From assembly GCA_963759295.1 (NCBI GenBank), contig CAVWYT010000008.1, forward strand, positions 1 to 64,000: a stretch of 64,000 bases of DNA, read 5' to 3'. The position numbers and the translations under genes were made by a program. This DNA is from WHSW01 sp963759295. Lineage in GTDB: Bacteria > Actinomycetota > Thermoleophilia > Solirubrobacterales > 70-9. A model generated the notes under the pieces. The model saw only the letters and a program-made list of their open reading frames with translations, ran no database searches and was not told where the DNA came from. Shown here piece by piece: positions 1 through 10,500 of this stretch. Position 1 is the first letter of the stretch, and each line of letters starts with the position of its first letter.

Positions 1-921
1 CCGCCGCGGCCGCCTCGATCAGCGACACCGGGGTTCCCTCGTTGGCGGAGGTGAGCACGGGCGATGTCGGTCGCCGCGGCGATCGCCGGCAGGTCGCGCC
101 GGTAGCCGAGGAAGTGCGCACCCGTGGGTTGACACCGAGCTCGCGGCCGAGCGCCTCGAGCCGCGGTCTGAGCTCGCCGTCGCCGACGACGAGCAGCTGG
201 AGCGGGGCGGCGTCCCCGGCCAGCGCGAGCGCGCGCAGGAGCGCGTCGACGCGCTTGATCGGCACCAGACGCCCGACGAAGGTGAGCACGACCTCGTTGT
301 CGTCGATCCCCTGCGCGCGGCGAACCGCGTGCCCCGCCCCGCGGTCGAGGCCCCGCGAAAGGGCTCGAGGTCGAGCCCGAGGGGCATCACCCCGGAAGCG
401 ATCTCGGGCCGCGACCCCGAGCCGGACGAGGTCGTCGGCGGTCGCCTGGCTGACCCCGACGAGGCAGTCGCTGCGGCGCCCGAGCCGGGCCTCGAGCGAG
501 CGGTAGAGGTTGCTCTTCGCCGGTCCGAGTAGCCCTCGAGCACGTGACCGTGGTAGGTGTGGACGATCGCCGGGCGCGGGCGCAGGGCGGTCAGCGCCGC
601 CAGCCGCCCGAGAAAGCCCGCCTTCGCCGTATGGGTGTGGACCAGGTGCGGGCGAAAGCGGCGAGCGATCGCGATGATCCGCGCCAGCGCGGTGAGGTCG
701 AGGTCGGGGCGCGGCGACTGGCGGAGACTGGGCACGAACTCGGTCCGGGCTCCCTCTCGGCGCGCGAAGTCGGCCATCGACTCCTCGCCGGCGGCAAGCG
801 AGCCGTGGACCAGCAGCGTCTCGTAGCGGCTCGGGTCGAGCCGTCGCCCGCTGAGCAGAGCCGCCTGCTGCGCGGGCCCGCCGAGGTTGAGCCTGGCGAT
901 GACTCGAAGGACGCGAGCCAA
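1..921 (-). CDS. Glycosyltransferase family 4, copy 1 (partial, frameshifted)
   Basis: GT4-type glycosyltransferase expected to transfer a sugar from a nucleotide donor during surface polysaccharide or glycolipid synthesis. The N-terminal acceptor domain is readable from a TTG start at 921 (VLRVIARLNLGGP, then VHTHTAKAGFLGRLAAL and VHTYHGHVLEGY). Near 530 the frame breaks, and the donor-domain sequence continues in other frames to the window edge, so the 3' end is missing. The gene is about 95% identical by eye to the copy at 2458-3646. Frameshift by sequencing error is likely, but true decay of one duplicate cannot be excluded. Confidence 0.75.
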
Positions 922-958
922 GGGTCACGTCGCGCACCCAGGCCTCGTGGGGTTGCCC

Positions 959-2068
959 TCAGTTCCAACCGACTGTGCTGGTAGCGGGGCGCAGCCAGGA
1001 GAGTGCATAGAGGATGGCGATTTGGAGGGCGCAGACCGTGAATTCGAGTAAATACTTGACGGCGCCACCATCCAAGTTTTGAACGCCGTAATTGGAGACA
1101 GCGATCGAAAGAGCCAGTGTCAAGGTCCACAGGAGACGGTCACTGCGCCGCAGCAGCGCTACCGACGTGGCGATGAGGGGAAAGGCGTACCCGAGCGCGC
1201 GCGTCCAGTCTGTAACAAAAGGAGCAACCAGGACCGCGGCGATGCCTGAAGCGGCGACTGCAAGCGCCCACTCGTTGCGCCGGATCGACGAGGCGGCGAA
1301 GAAGGGTGCCAGCCAAACGGCGCCGAAGACGAACATGACTGAGGAGAAAGCGACCTTGGGGAGCGAGCCGAACTGACGCTCGTAGTCAAGGACAGACTCA
1401 AAGCTCTCGCGGGAGAAGTTGTTCAGCTGGGGCGGCACGAAGCCGAGCACCAGGCTCGTCTTGTTGAGGAGAACCCACACCGCCACCGTCGCGCAGGCGG
1501 TGATGGCGAGGGGCAGCCACGATTCCCGGCGACGTAGGGCAAGGACGACCAGGGCGGGTGCCGCTAGCGCGACCAGAGCATCGCGCGTCAAGACCGCCAG
1601 CGGCATGACCGCCACGAGCCACCACCAACGCCGTTGCACGGCCAGGACGATCGCAACCATCAGCACCGCGTAGCAGAAAGCGTCAATCAGGAAGGGATCG
1701 TGAATGTTCGTCGTGGTGGCGCCGGCGATGAAGATCGCGACGCCGCCCGCGGAGCAGCGCCAGGACCCGGTTCGGTCTGCGAGCAGCCAATAGAGGAGCG
1801 CTGCTGCCACCCCAAACGACAAGCCTGTGAGGAGTCGGAAGGCTGTCTCGTTATCGAGCGGAAGCGCCCAGACGATGAGAGGAGCCAGCACTCGCGTGAC
1901 GTAGGGCGCCCCGACCTGAGCCCCAGGATCGGCAGCCATCGTCAGGTACTTAGTCCCGTCGGGCCCCGGTGAATCCGGCGATTCGAAGATGGCCATGGCG
2001 AAAAGCGCAGCCGCTGCGGTCGCGACGAAGACCGCCATCATCGCTCGCCGGTGCAGAAAGGCGGTCAC
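959..2068 (-). CDS. Polytopic membrane protein of the glycan cluster
   Basis: Integral membrane protein of about 369 residues with roughly nine or ten hydrophobic segments, lying between the two glycosyltransferase copies. Start candidates are GTG at 2068 (VTAFLHRRAMM) or ATG at 2041. The first segment is AVFVATAAAALFAMAIF, followed by a loop with DSPGPDGTKYL that could face the outside. The layout resembles GT-C or DUF2029-like polyprenol-sugar transferases and O-antigen membrane proteins, but I see no diagnostic motif. The same frame is open upstream to 2461 (see the next entry). Role in polymer assembly is inferred only from the neighbours. Confidence 0.6.
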   Translation of the reverse strand: MTAFLHRRAMMAVFVATAAAALFAMAIFESPDSPGPDGTKYLTMAADPGAQVGAPYVTRVLAPLIVWALPLDNETAFRLLTGLSFGVAAALLYWLLADRTGSWRCSAGGVAIFIAGATTTNIHDPFLIDAFCYAVLMVAIVLAVQRRWWWLVAVMPLAVLTRDALVALAAPALVVLALRRRESWLPLAITACATVAVWVLLNKTSLVLGFVPPQLNNFSRESFESVLDYERQFGSLPKVAFSSVMFVFGAVWLAPFFAASSIRRNEWALAVAASGIAAVLVAPFVTDWTRALGYAFPLIATSVALLRRSDRLLWTLTLALSIAVSNYGVQNLDGGAVKYLLEFTVCALQIAILYALSWLRPATSTVGWN

Positions 2069-2461
2069 GCGCGCGACGGTAGGGAGTCGCGGAACGAAAC
2101 GCGTGTGCGAGGCGTGCGGGTGACCGACGTCGAACAACGCCAAACCACCGAGATCGGACTCGCTCCGAGTGTCACGAGGATGTGGAATGTCGAAGCCCCA
2201 ACTGCTGATTTCTGCCCCTGCTCGAAGCGTCCGACGCGCCCAGCGGGCGAACGAGAAGAACTCCCGCCGGGCGTTCGGTCCTCGCCGTGGAGATCCGGTC
2301 AGGCAAGCTTGCTGAAGGAGTCGATCCTCGATCGCGAGCCGGATCGCCGCGCACTGACGTCTGCGCTCGGCTGCGGCCTGCCGGCGAAGCTGCTCATCGA
2401 GCGGAGCCGGAAGCCAGGCGTGAACGACGCTGCCGCTCGCTCGCGGTCGGCCGTGGCTCAT
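2069..2461 (-). CDS. Possible ribbon-helix-helix protein, in frame with the membrane gene
   Basis: An ATG at 2461 overlaps the glycosyltransferase stop as ATGA, a normal coupling arrangement. The first 50 residues resemble a CopG/Arc-type ribbon-helix-helix DNA-binding domain (VHAWLPAPLDEQLRRQA for strand and helix A, then CAAIRLAIEDRLLQ for helix B). The following 80 residues are Arg-rich and unlike any family I know. No stop codon separates this stretch from the membrane protein below, so it is either a separate gene whose stop was lost to an indel or a long N-terminal extension. Low confidence that it is translated as drawn. Confidence 0.3.
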
Positions 2462-3646
2462 TCTGCCAGCCGGGCGCGACGCTCGAGCAGCTCGGCGTAG
2501 AGCGCGTCGATGTCGGCGATGAGCCGGGAGGCCGGATAGCGCGACAGGGCGCGCTCGCGCGCCGCGGCGCCGAGCCTCGGCTCGCAGCGCGCGGATCGGC
2601 CCCGAGCCGCACGCAGCGCGGCCGCCACCGCCTCGGGGTCGCCGGGCGGGACGAGGATCCCGGTGTCCGGCGTCACCACCTCGTCGACACCCCCGACCCG
2701 AGTCGCCACGGCGGGAGATCCCGCCGCGGCCGCCTCGATCAGCGACACCGGGGTTCCCTCGTTCGCGGAGGTGAGCACGGCGATGTCGGTCGCCGCGGCG
2801 ATCGCCGGCAGGTCGCGCCGGTAGCCGAGGAAGTGCACCCGTGGCGTCGATCCCGAGCTCGCGGCTGAGCGCCTCGAGCCGCGGTCTGAGCTCGCCGTCG
2901 CCGACGACGAGCAGCCGGAGCGGCGCGGCGTCCCGGGCCAGCGCGAGCGCGCGCAGCAGCACGTCGACGCGCTTGATCGGCACGAGACGGCCGACGAAGG
3001 TGAGGACGACGTCGTCGTCGTCGATCCCGCTGCTCGCGGCGAAGCGTCTCGTCCCGCCTCGCGGTCGAGGCCCGCGAAGGGCTCGAGGTCGAGCCCGAGC
3101 GGGATCACCCGGAAGCGATCACGCGGCCGCGACCCCGAGCCGGACGAGGTCGTCGACGGTCGCCTGGCTGACCCCGACGAGGCAGTCGCTGCGGCGCCCG
3201 AGCAGGGCCTCGAGCGAGCGGTAGAGGTTGCTCTTCGCCGGTCCGAAGTAGCCCTCGAGCACGTGACCGTGGTAGGTGTGGACGATCGCCGGGCGCGGGC
3301 GCAGCGCGGTCAGCGCCGCCAGCCGCCCGAGAAAGCCCGCCTTCGCGGTGTGGGTGTGGACCACGTGCGGGCGAAAGCGGCGAGCGATCGCGACGATCCG
3401 CGCCAGCGCGGTGAGGTCGAGGTCGGGCCGCGGCGACTGGCCGAGGCTGGGCACGAACTCGGTCCGGGCTCCCTCTCGGCGGGCGAGATCGGCCATCGAC
3501 TCCTCGCCGGCGGCAAGCGAGCCGTGGACCAGCAGCGTCTCGTAGCGGCTCGGGTCGAGCCGTCGCCCGCTGAGCAGCGCCGCCTGCTGCGCGGGCCCGC
3601 CCAGGTTGAGCCTGGCGATGACCCGAAGGACGCGGACCTTGCTCAG
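2458..3646 (-). CDS. Glycosyltransferase family 4, copy 2 (frameshifted)
   Basis: Second copy of the GT4 enzyme. The N-terminal domain reads RVLRVIARLNLGGPAQQAALL through DCLVGVSQATVDDLVRLGV. The C-terminal Rossmann domain has IKRVDVLLRALALARD, LLVVGDGELRPRLEAL and the family EX7E-like region NEGTPVSLIEAAAAG. At least three frame changes (near 3115, 2980 and 2850) split it. No ATG, GTG or TTG fits the start. A CTG at 3646, overlapping the upstream stop as CTGA, gives SKVRVLRVIARLN, so the start may be non-standard or miscalled. It follows the epimerase gene directly, consistent with one sugar-nucleotide and transfer operon. Confidence 0.75.
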
Positions 3647-4718
3647 GCCGAGCGCCCCGCGGATCTGAGCCGCTCCGGGACCCAGTTGGCCCCGTCGCGA
3701 AGAAGCTTGGTTGCACGGCTCAGGCTCAGCGAGCGAGCGGGCAACGCCTCGGGCTTCCGCCGCTCGTGCGCGACCACGTCGTCGATCGCGTCGTCGAGCG
3801 AGCGTCTCGGCCTCCAGCCGATCAGGCTGCTCCAGCGCCGAGCAATCCGGCTGACGGCTACCGAGCTCCTCGAAGCCGCTGCCGTAAGCCTTTTCGTACG
3901 GGACGAGGCGCAGGCGCGCCCTCGAGCCCGTGCGCGCGATCACCCGCCGGGCGAGGTCGACGATCGTCACCGGCTCGGCGGACCCGACGTTGTAGACGTT
4001 TCCGATCGCCGCGTCGGTCTCGATCAGGGACACGAGCGCGTCGACGACGTCGTCGACGTGGGTGAAGCAGCGCGACTGCGTCCCGTCTCCGTACACGGTC
4101 AGGTCATCTCCGGCGAGCGCCTGGCGGACGAACCGCGGCAGCACCATCCCGTAGGCGCTCGTCTGGCGCGGGCCGACCGTGTTGAACAGCCGCGCGACCA
4201 TCATCTCGCGCGCCGCGCTCGCGCACGTAGCCGTACGCCAGGACCTCGCCGAAGCGTCTTCGCGGTCGCGTAGGACCAGCGCGAGGTCGTCGGTGCGCCG
4301 ACGATGCGGTCGTCGCCCTCGCCCAGCGCTCGGCCGTTGTGCTTGCCGTAGATCTCCGACGTAGATGTGTAGAGCAGGCGGGTGCGGTGGCGGGCGGCTG
4401 CCGCCATCACGGTGTCGCTCGCCCGGGTGCTGCGCAGCACGCGATTCGAGCGGCTGCTCGACGATCAGCTGCACGCCGACCGAGGAGGCGAGGTGAAAGC
4501 AGGTGTCGGCGCCGGCCATCAGGTCGTTCACCACCTCGGCGTCGTCCGCGGTGGCGACCACCAGGCGCGCCTGGTCGCGGGCGAGCAGGCCCTCGATGTT
4601 CTCGCGGCTGCCGGTGCTGAGATCGTCGAGGATCGTGACCTCGTCGCCCCGTCGCCGCCAGCCTGTCCGCGAGGTGCGAGCCGACGAATCCAGCGCCGCC
4701 TGTGATCAGATGCCGCAC
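3643..4718 (-). CDS. NAD-dependent sugar epimerase/dehydratase 1 (frameshifted)
   Basis: Extended short-chain dehydrogenase acting on a nucleotide sugar. It starts at GTG 4718 with the Rossmann motif GGAGFVGSH, then TSTSEIYG, the catalytic YxxxK as WSYATAK, MMVARLFNTVGPRQ, and VYGDGTQSRCFTHVDDVVDAL near the C-terminus. The order matches UDP-glucuronate decarboxylase/UDP-glucose 4-epimerase-like enzymes. At least four frame changes interrupt it. One frame ends SAGRSA at a TGA (3643-3645) that abuts the glycosyltransferase. Substrate cannot be set from sequence alone. Confidence 0.75.
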
Positions 4719-4784
4719 CGACGCTCTCCTGTTCTTCCCTGAGCAGCAGCCGTCATGAAGTCCGAAGACTCTACCCCGTGATCG

Positions 4785-5736
4785 TCACCCATGCGCTGGT
4801 TCCAGCGACTCCACCGTGCGGGCGAGCCCGGATCGCAGATCGACCGCGGGCTCGTAGCCGAGCGCGTCACGGGCGCGCGAGATGTCGGCGAGCGACTCGC
4901 GGACCTCGCCCGGTCGCGGCTGCTCGTGCACCGCGTCGACGCGGACGCCGGTGATCTCCTGCAGCTCCGCGAGCAGCGCGTTGAGGCTGATCGTCGCCCC
5001 ACACGCGATGTTGAAGGTCTCGCCGGCGACACCCTCGGCGTCGGCGGCGAGGAGGTTCGCCGCGACGACGTTGTCCACGTAGGTGAAGTCGCGAGACTGC
5101 TCGCCGTCTCCGTAGATCACCGGCGGCCGGCGCGCGAGCAGCGCGGTGATGAACCGGGGGATCACCGCCGCGTACTCCGAGAGCGGGTCCTGGCGGGGTC
5201 CGAAGACGTTGAAGTACCGCAGGGCGACGGTCTCCTGGCCGTAGACGTTCGAGAACGCGCGGCAGTAGCCCTCGGCCGCGAGCTTGCCGACCGCGTACGG
5301 GGAGATCGGCAACGCCGGCGCCTGCTCGCGCGCCGGCAGCTCGCGGTTGGCGCCGTAGGTCGAGGAGGAGGAGGCGAAGACCACCCTCCGGACTCCCTCG
5401 TCGCGCGCGGCGAGCAGCACGTTGAGCGTCCCGGTCGACGTTCGCCGCATGGCTGGTCAGCGGGTCGCGGACCGATCGTGGCACCGAGGGCAGGGCGGCT
5501 TGGTGGAAGACGAGCTCGCAGCCGCGCACGCACCTGTGGACCTGCTCGTAGCTCGTGACGTCGCCCTCGACGAGCTCGATCTCGTCGCCGAACGTCCCCA
5601 GGTTCTCGCGCTTGCCGGTGGCGAGGTTGTCGAGCACCCGGACGCGATGGCCGTCCCGGCAGAGCCGCTCGGCGAGGTGCGAGCCGATGAATCCGGCCCC
5701 GCCCGTGACCAGTACCTGCGATCCCGCCGATCCCAT
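4785..5736 (-). CDS. NAD-dependent sugar epimerase/dehydratase 2 (one frameshift)
   Basis: Second nucleotide-sugar epimerase-type enzyme, from ATG 5736. The N-terminal frame carries VTGGAGFIGSHLAERL, DNLATGKRENL and FHQAALPSVPRSVRDP. After a single frame change near 5440 it continues with GTLNVLLAARDEGVRRVVFASSSSTYG, the catalytic YAVGK, RYFNVFGPRQDP and YGDGEQSRDFTYVDN. This pattern is typical of WbpP/UDP-N-acetylglucosamine 4-epimerase-like and GalE-like proteins. Length is about 316 residues once the shift is repaired, normal for the family. It likely supplies sugar donors to the two transferases downstream. Confidence 0.8.
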
Positions 5737-5745
5737 CGCGCGACT

Positions 5746-5841
5746 CTATCCGGCCGATGGCACCCGACCCTCGAGTACGTCGCGCCACCGTTCGACGTTG
5801 TCCTTCGCCATCGCGCCCGGCAGGCCATTGACGCTGGACAT
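5746..5841 (-). CDS. Possible 31-residue leader ORF
   Basis: A short frame from ATG 5841 reads MSSVNGLPGAMAKDNVERW and stops at TAG 5746-5748, ten bases before the epimerase-2 start. An internal ATG at 5811 would give 21 residues. It could be a leader peptide or a chance ORF. No ribosome site stands out, and confidence is low. Confidence 0.2.
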   Translation of the reverse strand: MSSVNGLPGAMAKDNVERWRDVLEGRVPSAG

Positions 5842-5920
5842 TCGGCGTGAGACTCTCGCCTCGCGAAGCCCCGGGGGCGGCGCGTTGCCCTGGCGCTCGT
5901 TCGGCGAACGGTTCGATCAC

Positions 5921-5937
5921 AGGAGGGCGCCATCGCA
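5921..5937 (+). promoter_or_regulatory. Ribosome-binding site deciding the peroxidase start
   Basis: A perfect AGGAGG (5921-5926) is followed after five bases by ATC at 5932, which is in frame with the peroxidase and opens a sequence reading ARHGSESFFVLGEG. The only nearby ATG (5942) is out of frame. Either the start codon is a rare ATC, or an ATG was miscalled. Confidence 0.5.
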
Positions 5938-7482
5938 AGACATGGTTCCGAGAGCTTCTTCGTCCTCGGCGAGGGGCTCCTCACAGAGAGCGTCGGGGGT
6001 CGGGAGCCCACCCTGGCGACGACGGCCGAAGCCCAGGTGCCCCCGTTTCGCTTCTCGCGCATGGGCCCGAAGGGGACCCAGCGCCAGCTCTCGGAGTCGA
6101 GCCGGAAGAGGATCGCCGACGCGATGACCGCGGGCGGGGGCCGCTCATCGCAGATCCCTGCCGGCTTCACCTACCTCGGCCAGTTCATCGATCACGACCT
6201 GACCTTCGACAGGACGAACGTGATGCTCGGCGACCGTGTCTCTCCCGCTCAGCTCCTGCAGGGACGCTCGCCCAGTCTCGACCTCGACTCGCTGTACGGG
6301 GCCGGGCCCACCGATCCCGAGTCGACCAAGTTCTATGAGGCGGACGGGCTTCACCTGAAGACGGGAAAGACGGTCGCGGTCGGCGCCGACCCTGCGATGG
6401 AGGGCTTCGACCTTGCCCGCGGCGCCGGGTCGACGGCGGCGGAGAAGCGCAAGGCGATCATCCCGGACCCGCGCAACGACGAGAACCTCGCCGTCGCCCA
6501 GACTCACCTGGCACTGATCCGCTTTCACAACCGCGTCGTCGACACCCTCCCCGCCTCGGTCCCGCAGGCACAGCGGTTCTCGCGGGCCCGAGCTCTCGTC
6601 ACCAAGCACTACCAGTGGATGATCCGCACCGACTATCTGCCCCGCATCTGCGCGACGGGCGTCGTCAACAACGTCTTCGCCGGCGGGCGCAAGGCGTTCG
6701 AGGTCGGCGCGCCGCCGACCGACGTCCCGACGATGCCGATCGAGTTCTCGGTCGCCGCCTTCCGGCTCGGGCACTCGATGATCCGCGGGGCGTACAACTG
6801 GAACGCGCGCTTCGACGACGGCGAGGGCACCCTCGAGCTCCTTTTCCGGTTCTCGGGGGGCAGCGGAGACCTCTCCGGCGAGAAGCGGCTGCCGAGCAAC
6901 TGGATCGCCGATTTTCGCCGCCTCTATGACTTCGGGGAGGCAAACAAGCCGAACCTGGTCGTCCCCGAGGGCGAGTTCAACCGCGCCAGGCTGATCGATA
7001 CCTTGCTCGCCGAGCCGCTCGAGCGCCTCCCCGGCTTTCCCGCCGACGAGAGCAACCTCGCGTTTCGCAACCTGACGCGAGCGAGGATGGTGAACCTGGC
7101 CACCGGCCAGCAGATGGCCACGTTTCTGAAGAGCAAGGGCGTGACCCTGACCAGGCTCACGCAGGCGCAGATCCGCGACGGCGAGCGCGGCGCCAACCTC
7201 GACGGGCTCACCGAGGCGCAGCGAGCCGCGCTGCTCAAAAACACACCGCTGTGGTTCTACATCCTGCGTGAGGCCGAGCTCAACGCGGGCAGGCTGAAGG
7301 GAGTCGGTGCGCGCATCGTCGCCGAGACCTTTCACCGCGCGATGCAGGGAAGCCAGGCGTCGATCGTCCGCCACTCCGGCTGGCGTCCGACCCTCGGCCC
7401 CGACAGCACGACATTCCGCATGGTCGACCTGCTGCTGTTCGCGTTCGAGGGCAAGAAGAACCTGCTGGCTCCGCTCGGATAG
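5932..7482 (+). CDS. Animal-type haem peroxidase
   Basis: Bacterial member of the animal haem peroxidase (peroxidase-cyclooxygenase) superfamily, oxidising substrates with hydrogen peroxide. FTYLGQFIDHDLTFD carries the distal His and its Asp partner, and AAFRLGHSMIRGAYNWN carries the proximal haem-ligand His (codon at 6772). MSRMGPKG-like and LPRICATGVVNNVF segments are also family-typical. The minimal ORF starts at GTG 6037 (481 residues). The strong ribosome site at 5921 and coding-like sequence between favour the longer form of about 516 residues. No signal peptide is visible, so it may be cytoplasmic or leaderless. It stands alone on the plus strand, divergent from the glycan cluster. Confidence 0.85.
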   Translation: MARHGSESFFVLGEGLLTESVGGREPTLATTAEAQVPPFRFSRMGPKGTQRQLSESSRKRIADAMTAGGGRSSQIPAGFTYLGQFIDHDLTFDRTNVMLGDRVSPAQLLQGRSPSLDLDSLYGAGPTDPESTKFYEADGLHLKTGKTVAVGADPAMEGFDLARGAGSTAAEKRKAIIPDPRNDENLAVAQTHLALIRFHNRVVDTLPASVPQAQRFSRARALVTKHYQWMIRTDYLPRICATGVVNNVFAGGRKAFEVGAPPTDVPTMPIEFSVAAFRLGHSMIRGAYNWNARFDDGEGTLELLFRFSGGSGDLSGEKRLPSNWIADFRRLYDFGEANKPNLVVPEGEFNRARLIDTLLAEPLERLPGFPADESNLAFRNLTRARMVNLATGQQMATFLKSKGVTLTRLTQAQIRDGERGANLDGLTEAQRAALLKNTPLWFYILREAELNAGRLKGVGARIVAETFHRAMQGSQASIVRHSGWRPTLGPDSTTFRMVDLLLFAFEGKKNLLAPLG

Positions 7483-7552
7483 CGCTCGAGGGATCCCGCG
7501 GGCGTCGGCCCCGGCGCTTCCGATTTTCCGGGACCGGACATAGACTCTCGGC

Positions 7553-10500
7553 ATGTCGGCGTGCGCCAATTGCGGCGGGCCGAGTAGCGCGGGGGCCCGG
7601 TATTGCTCGTTCTGCGGCGCGCCCCTTTCCAATCTCGTCCCCGCGCCCGCCCGGGCGCGCAAGGTCGTCACCGTCCTCTTCTCCGACGTCACCGGGTTCA
7701 CGCGAGCTCGGCGAGCGGCTGGACCCCGAGTCGCTGCATCAGGTGATCGGGCGCTGGTTCGAGGGCGCCGACGCGGCGATCCGGCGCCACGGCGGGATGG
7801 TGGAGAAGCACATCGGCGACGCGGTGATGGCCGTCTTCGGGGTCCCGGTGGCCCACGAGGACGACGCCCTGCGCGCGGCGCGCGCCGCGCTCGAGATGCG
7901 CGCGACGCTCGATCGCGTCAACGACGAGCTCGCGCGGCGCTGGGACGTGCGCCTCAGGGCCCGCACGGGCATCAACACGGGCGAGGTCGTCGTCGGCGAC
8001 GACGCCGGTGGTGGGGAGTCGATCATCGGCGACGCCGTCAACGTCGCGCAGCGACTCGAAACGGCGGCCGACCCGGGCCAGGTGCTGGTCGGAGAGCAGA
8101 CCGCCCGCCTGTTGCGGGGCGTCGCGCGCCTCGATCGGGCCACCGACCTGATGCTGAAGGGCAAGGCCGGGCCGGTCTCCGCCCGGCGGCTGGTCGCCGT
8201 GGACTCCGACCTCGCCGATGCCCAGCCCCGCGCGCGGACCCCATTCGTCGGGCGGGAGCCGGAGCTCGAGCGGCTGCGCAAGATCTTCGATGATGTCGTC
8301 GACCTCGGCGCGCCGAGGATGGTCACGGTCCTCGGGCCGGCCGGGATCGGGAAGTCGCGCCTGTCACGGGCGTTGCTGGACGCGATCGACGACGCGGCGA
8401 CGACGGTGGTCGGCCGCTGCCTGCCGTACGGCGAGTCGATCACGTATTGGCCGCTGGTCGAGATCGCGCGACAGCTCCCCGCGGAGGCCGACGGCGAGCG
8501 GCTGGCGGCGCTCGCCGCGGGCGGCCAGACCTCGGTCGAGGAGACCCAGAGGGCGGTTCGAAGGTTGCTCGAGGGCTGCGCGCGCGATCGGCCGCTGGTC
8601 GTCGTGATCGAGGACATCCACTGGGCGGCGCCGACCCTGCTCGATCTGATCGAACACCTGGCCGGGTTTGCGACCGAGGTGCCGCTGCTGCTCGTCTGCC
8701 TGGCTCGGCCCGAGCTGCTCGAATCGCGGTCGGCCTGGGCCGCCGTCGGCGGCGAGCGCGCTTCGGTGGTGCGGCTGAACCCGCTGTCGGCCGGCGAAGC
8801 GAGCGCCCTGCTCGGCAAGCTGGGCGGCGCCGAGCTGAGCGCGGACGAGCGCGCGGAGCTGCTGACGACCGCCGAGGGCAACCCCTTCTTCCTCCAGCAG
8901 ATGGCCGCCAACCGCGCCGAGATGCCGGAGGCACCGATCGCCGCCACGCCGACGATCCAGGCCGTGCTCACCGCGCGCATCGACCGTCTCGGCCCCGCCG
9001 AGCGGGCGGTCCTCGAGCGCGCATCGATCGAGGGGCGCACGTTTCACCGGAGCATGCTCGTCGACCTCATCCCCGACGAGTACGGCGACGATCTCGGCGC
9101 CAGCCTGGCGGCGCTCACCGGCCGCGAGCTGATCCGCCCCACGAGGCCGGACCTCGAGGGCGAGCAGGCCTTCCGCTTCAGCCACATCCTGATCCGCGAC
9201 GCCGCCTACGCGCTGATGCCCAAGCAGCGTCGCGCCCACCTGCACGAGCGCCTCGCCAGGTGGCTGGAGCGCCGAGCGGACCGCGGCCTCGACCCGCGCG
9301 CGGACGTCGTCGGCTATCACCTCGAGCGGGCCTTCGGCTACCACGTCGAGGTCGAGCCCGCGGCGACGCGAAGCTACGCCGAGCTGGCGGCGAGCGGCGG
9401 CCGGTATCTCGGGGCCGCGGGTCGGACCGCGCTCGCCCGCGACGACCTGCCGGCGGCGATCAGCCTGCTCGAGCGGTCCGCGGCGCTGATGCCCGAGGGC
9501 GAGGGCGAGCGCGGTTTGCTGCTCGCCGACCACGGGACTGCGCTCACCGAGGCCGGTCGTCTCGACGAGGCCGAGCGCGTGCTCGCTACCGCCGCCGGCG
9601 AGGCCGCCGATCGGGGCGACGAGATCGCGCGGGCGCACGCCGTCGTCGCCTCGCTCGTCGGCCGGCTGCAGGTCGAGACCGAGGCGACCGGGCGCGAGGT
9701 GCGCGAGAGGTTCGAGGGCCTGCACGCGACGTTCGAGGCCGCGGGTGACCACCTGGGTCTGGATCGGCTCTGGCGGCTGCGGGCGCTCGTGCACTGGATA
9801 GCCGCGCGCTCGGGCGACGCCGACACCGCCTGGGAGCGCGCCGCCGAGCACGCTCGGCGGGCCGACGACGAACGCGGTCTGGCCGACGCGCTCTCATGGC
9901 TTGCCTCTTCCGCCTACTTCGGGCCGACTCCGGTCGCCGACGGGATCGCGCGCTGCGAGTCGCTCGGAGCGCAGATGAGCGCGGACTGCCGCGCGCAGGC
10001 CGTGGTCCTCGACTCGCTCGCCGGCCTGCGGGCGATGCGCGGTGAGTTCGAGGCGTCGCGCGAGCTCCTCGCCCAGAGCAATTCGATCCTTGCCGAGCTC
10101 GGCCGGGGGATGCAGAGCGCCGTGTCGCACCCCGAGGCCTTCGTGGCGCTCAACTCCGGCGACGCGCACGGCGCCGAGGAAACCCTGCGCGCCGGATATG
10201 AGCGCCTGCTGGAGATGGGCGAGCGCGCGCTTCTGTCATCGACCGCCGGGATGCTCGCCCAGGCCCTCTACGAGCAGGAGCGCCTCGACGAGGCCTGGGA
10301 GTTCACGCAGGTCGCCGAGGAGAGCGCCGCCGGCGACGATCTCTCTGCGCAGATCACCTGGCGCTCGGGGCGCGCGCGATTGCTCGCCCGGCGCGGGACG
10401 ATCGCCGAGGCGAAGCGGATCGCCGCCGAGGCGGTCCGGATCGCGGCGCGCACGGACTGGCTCGCCGAGCACGGCGACGCGCTGCTCGCGCAGGCGGAGG

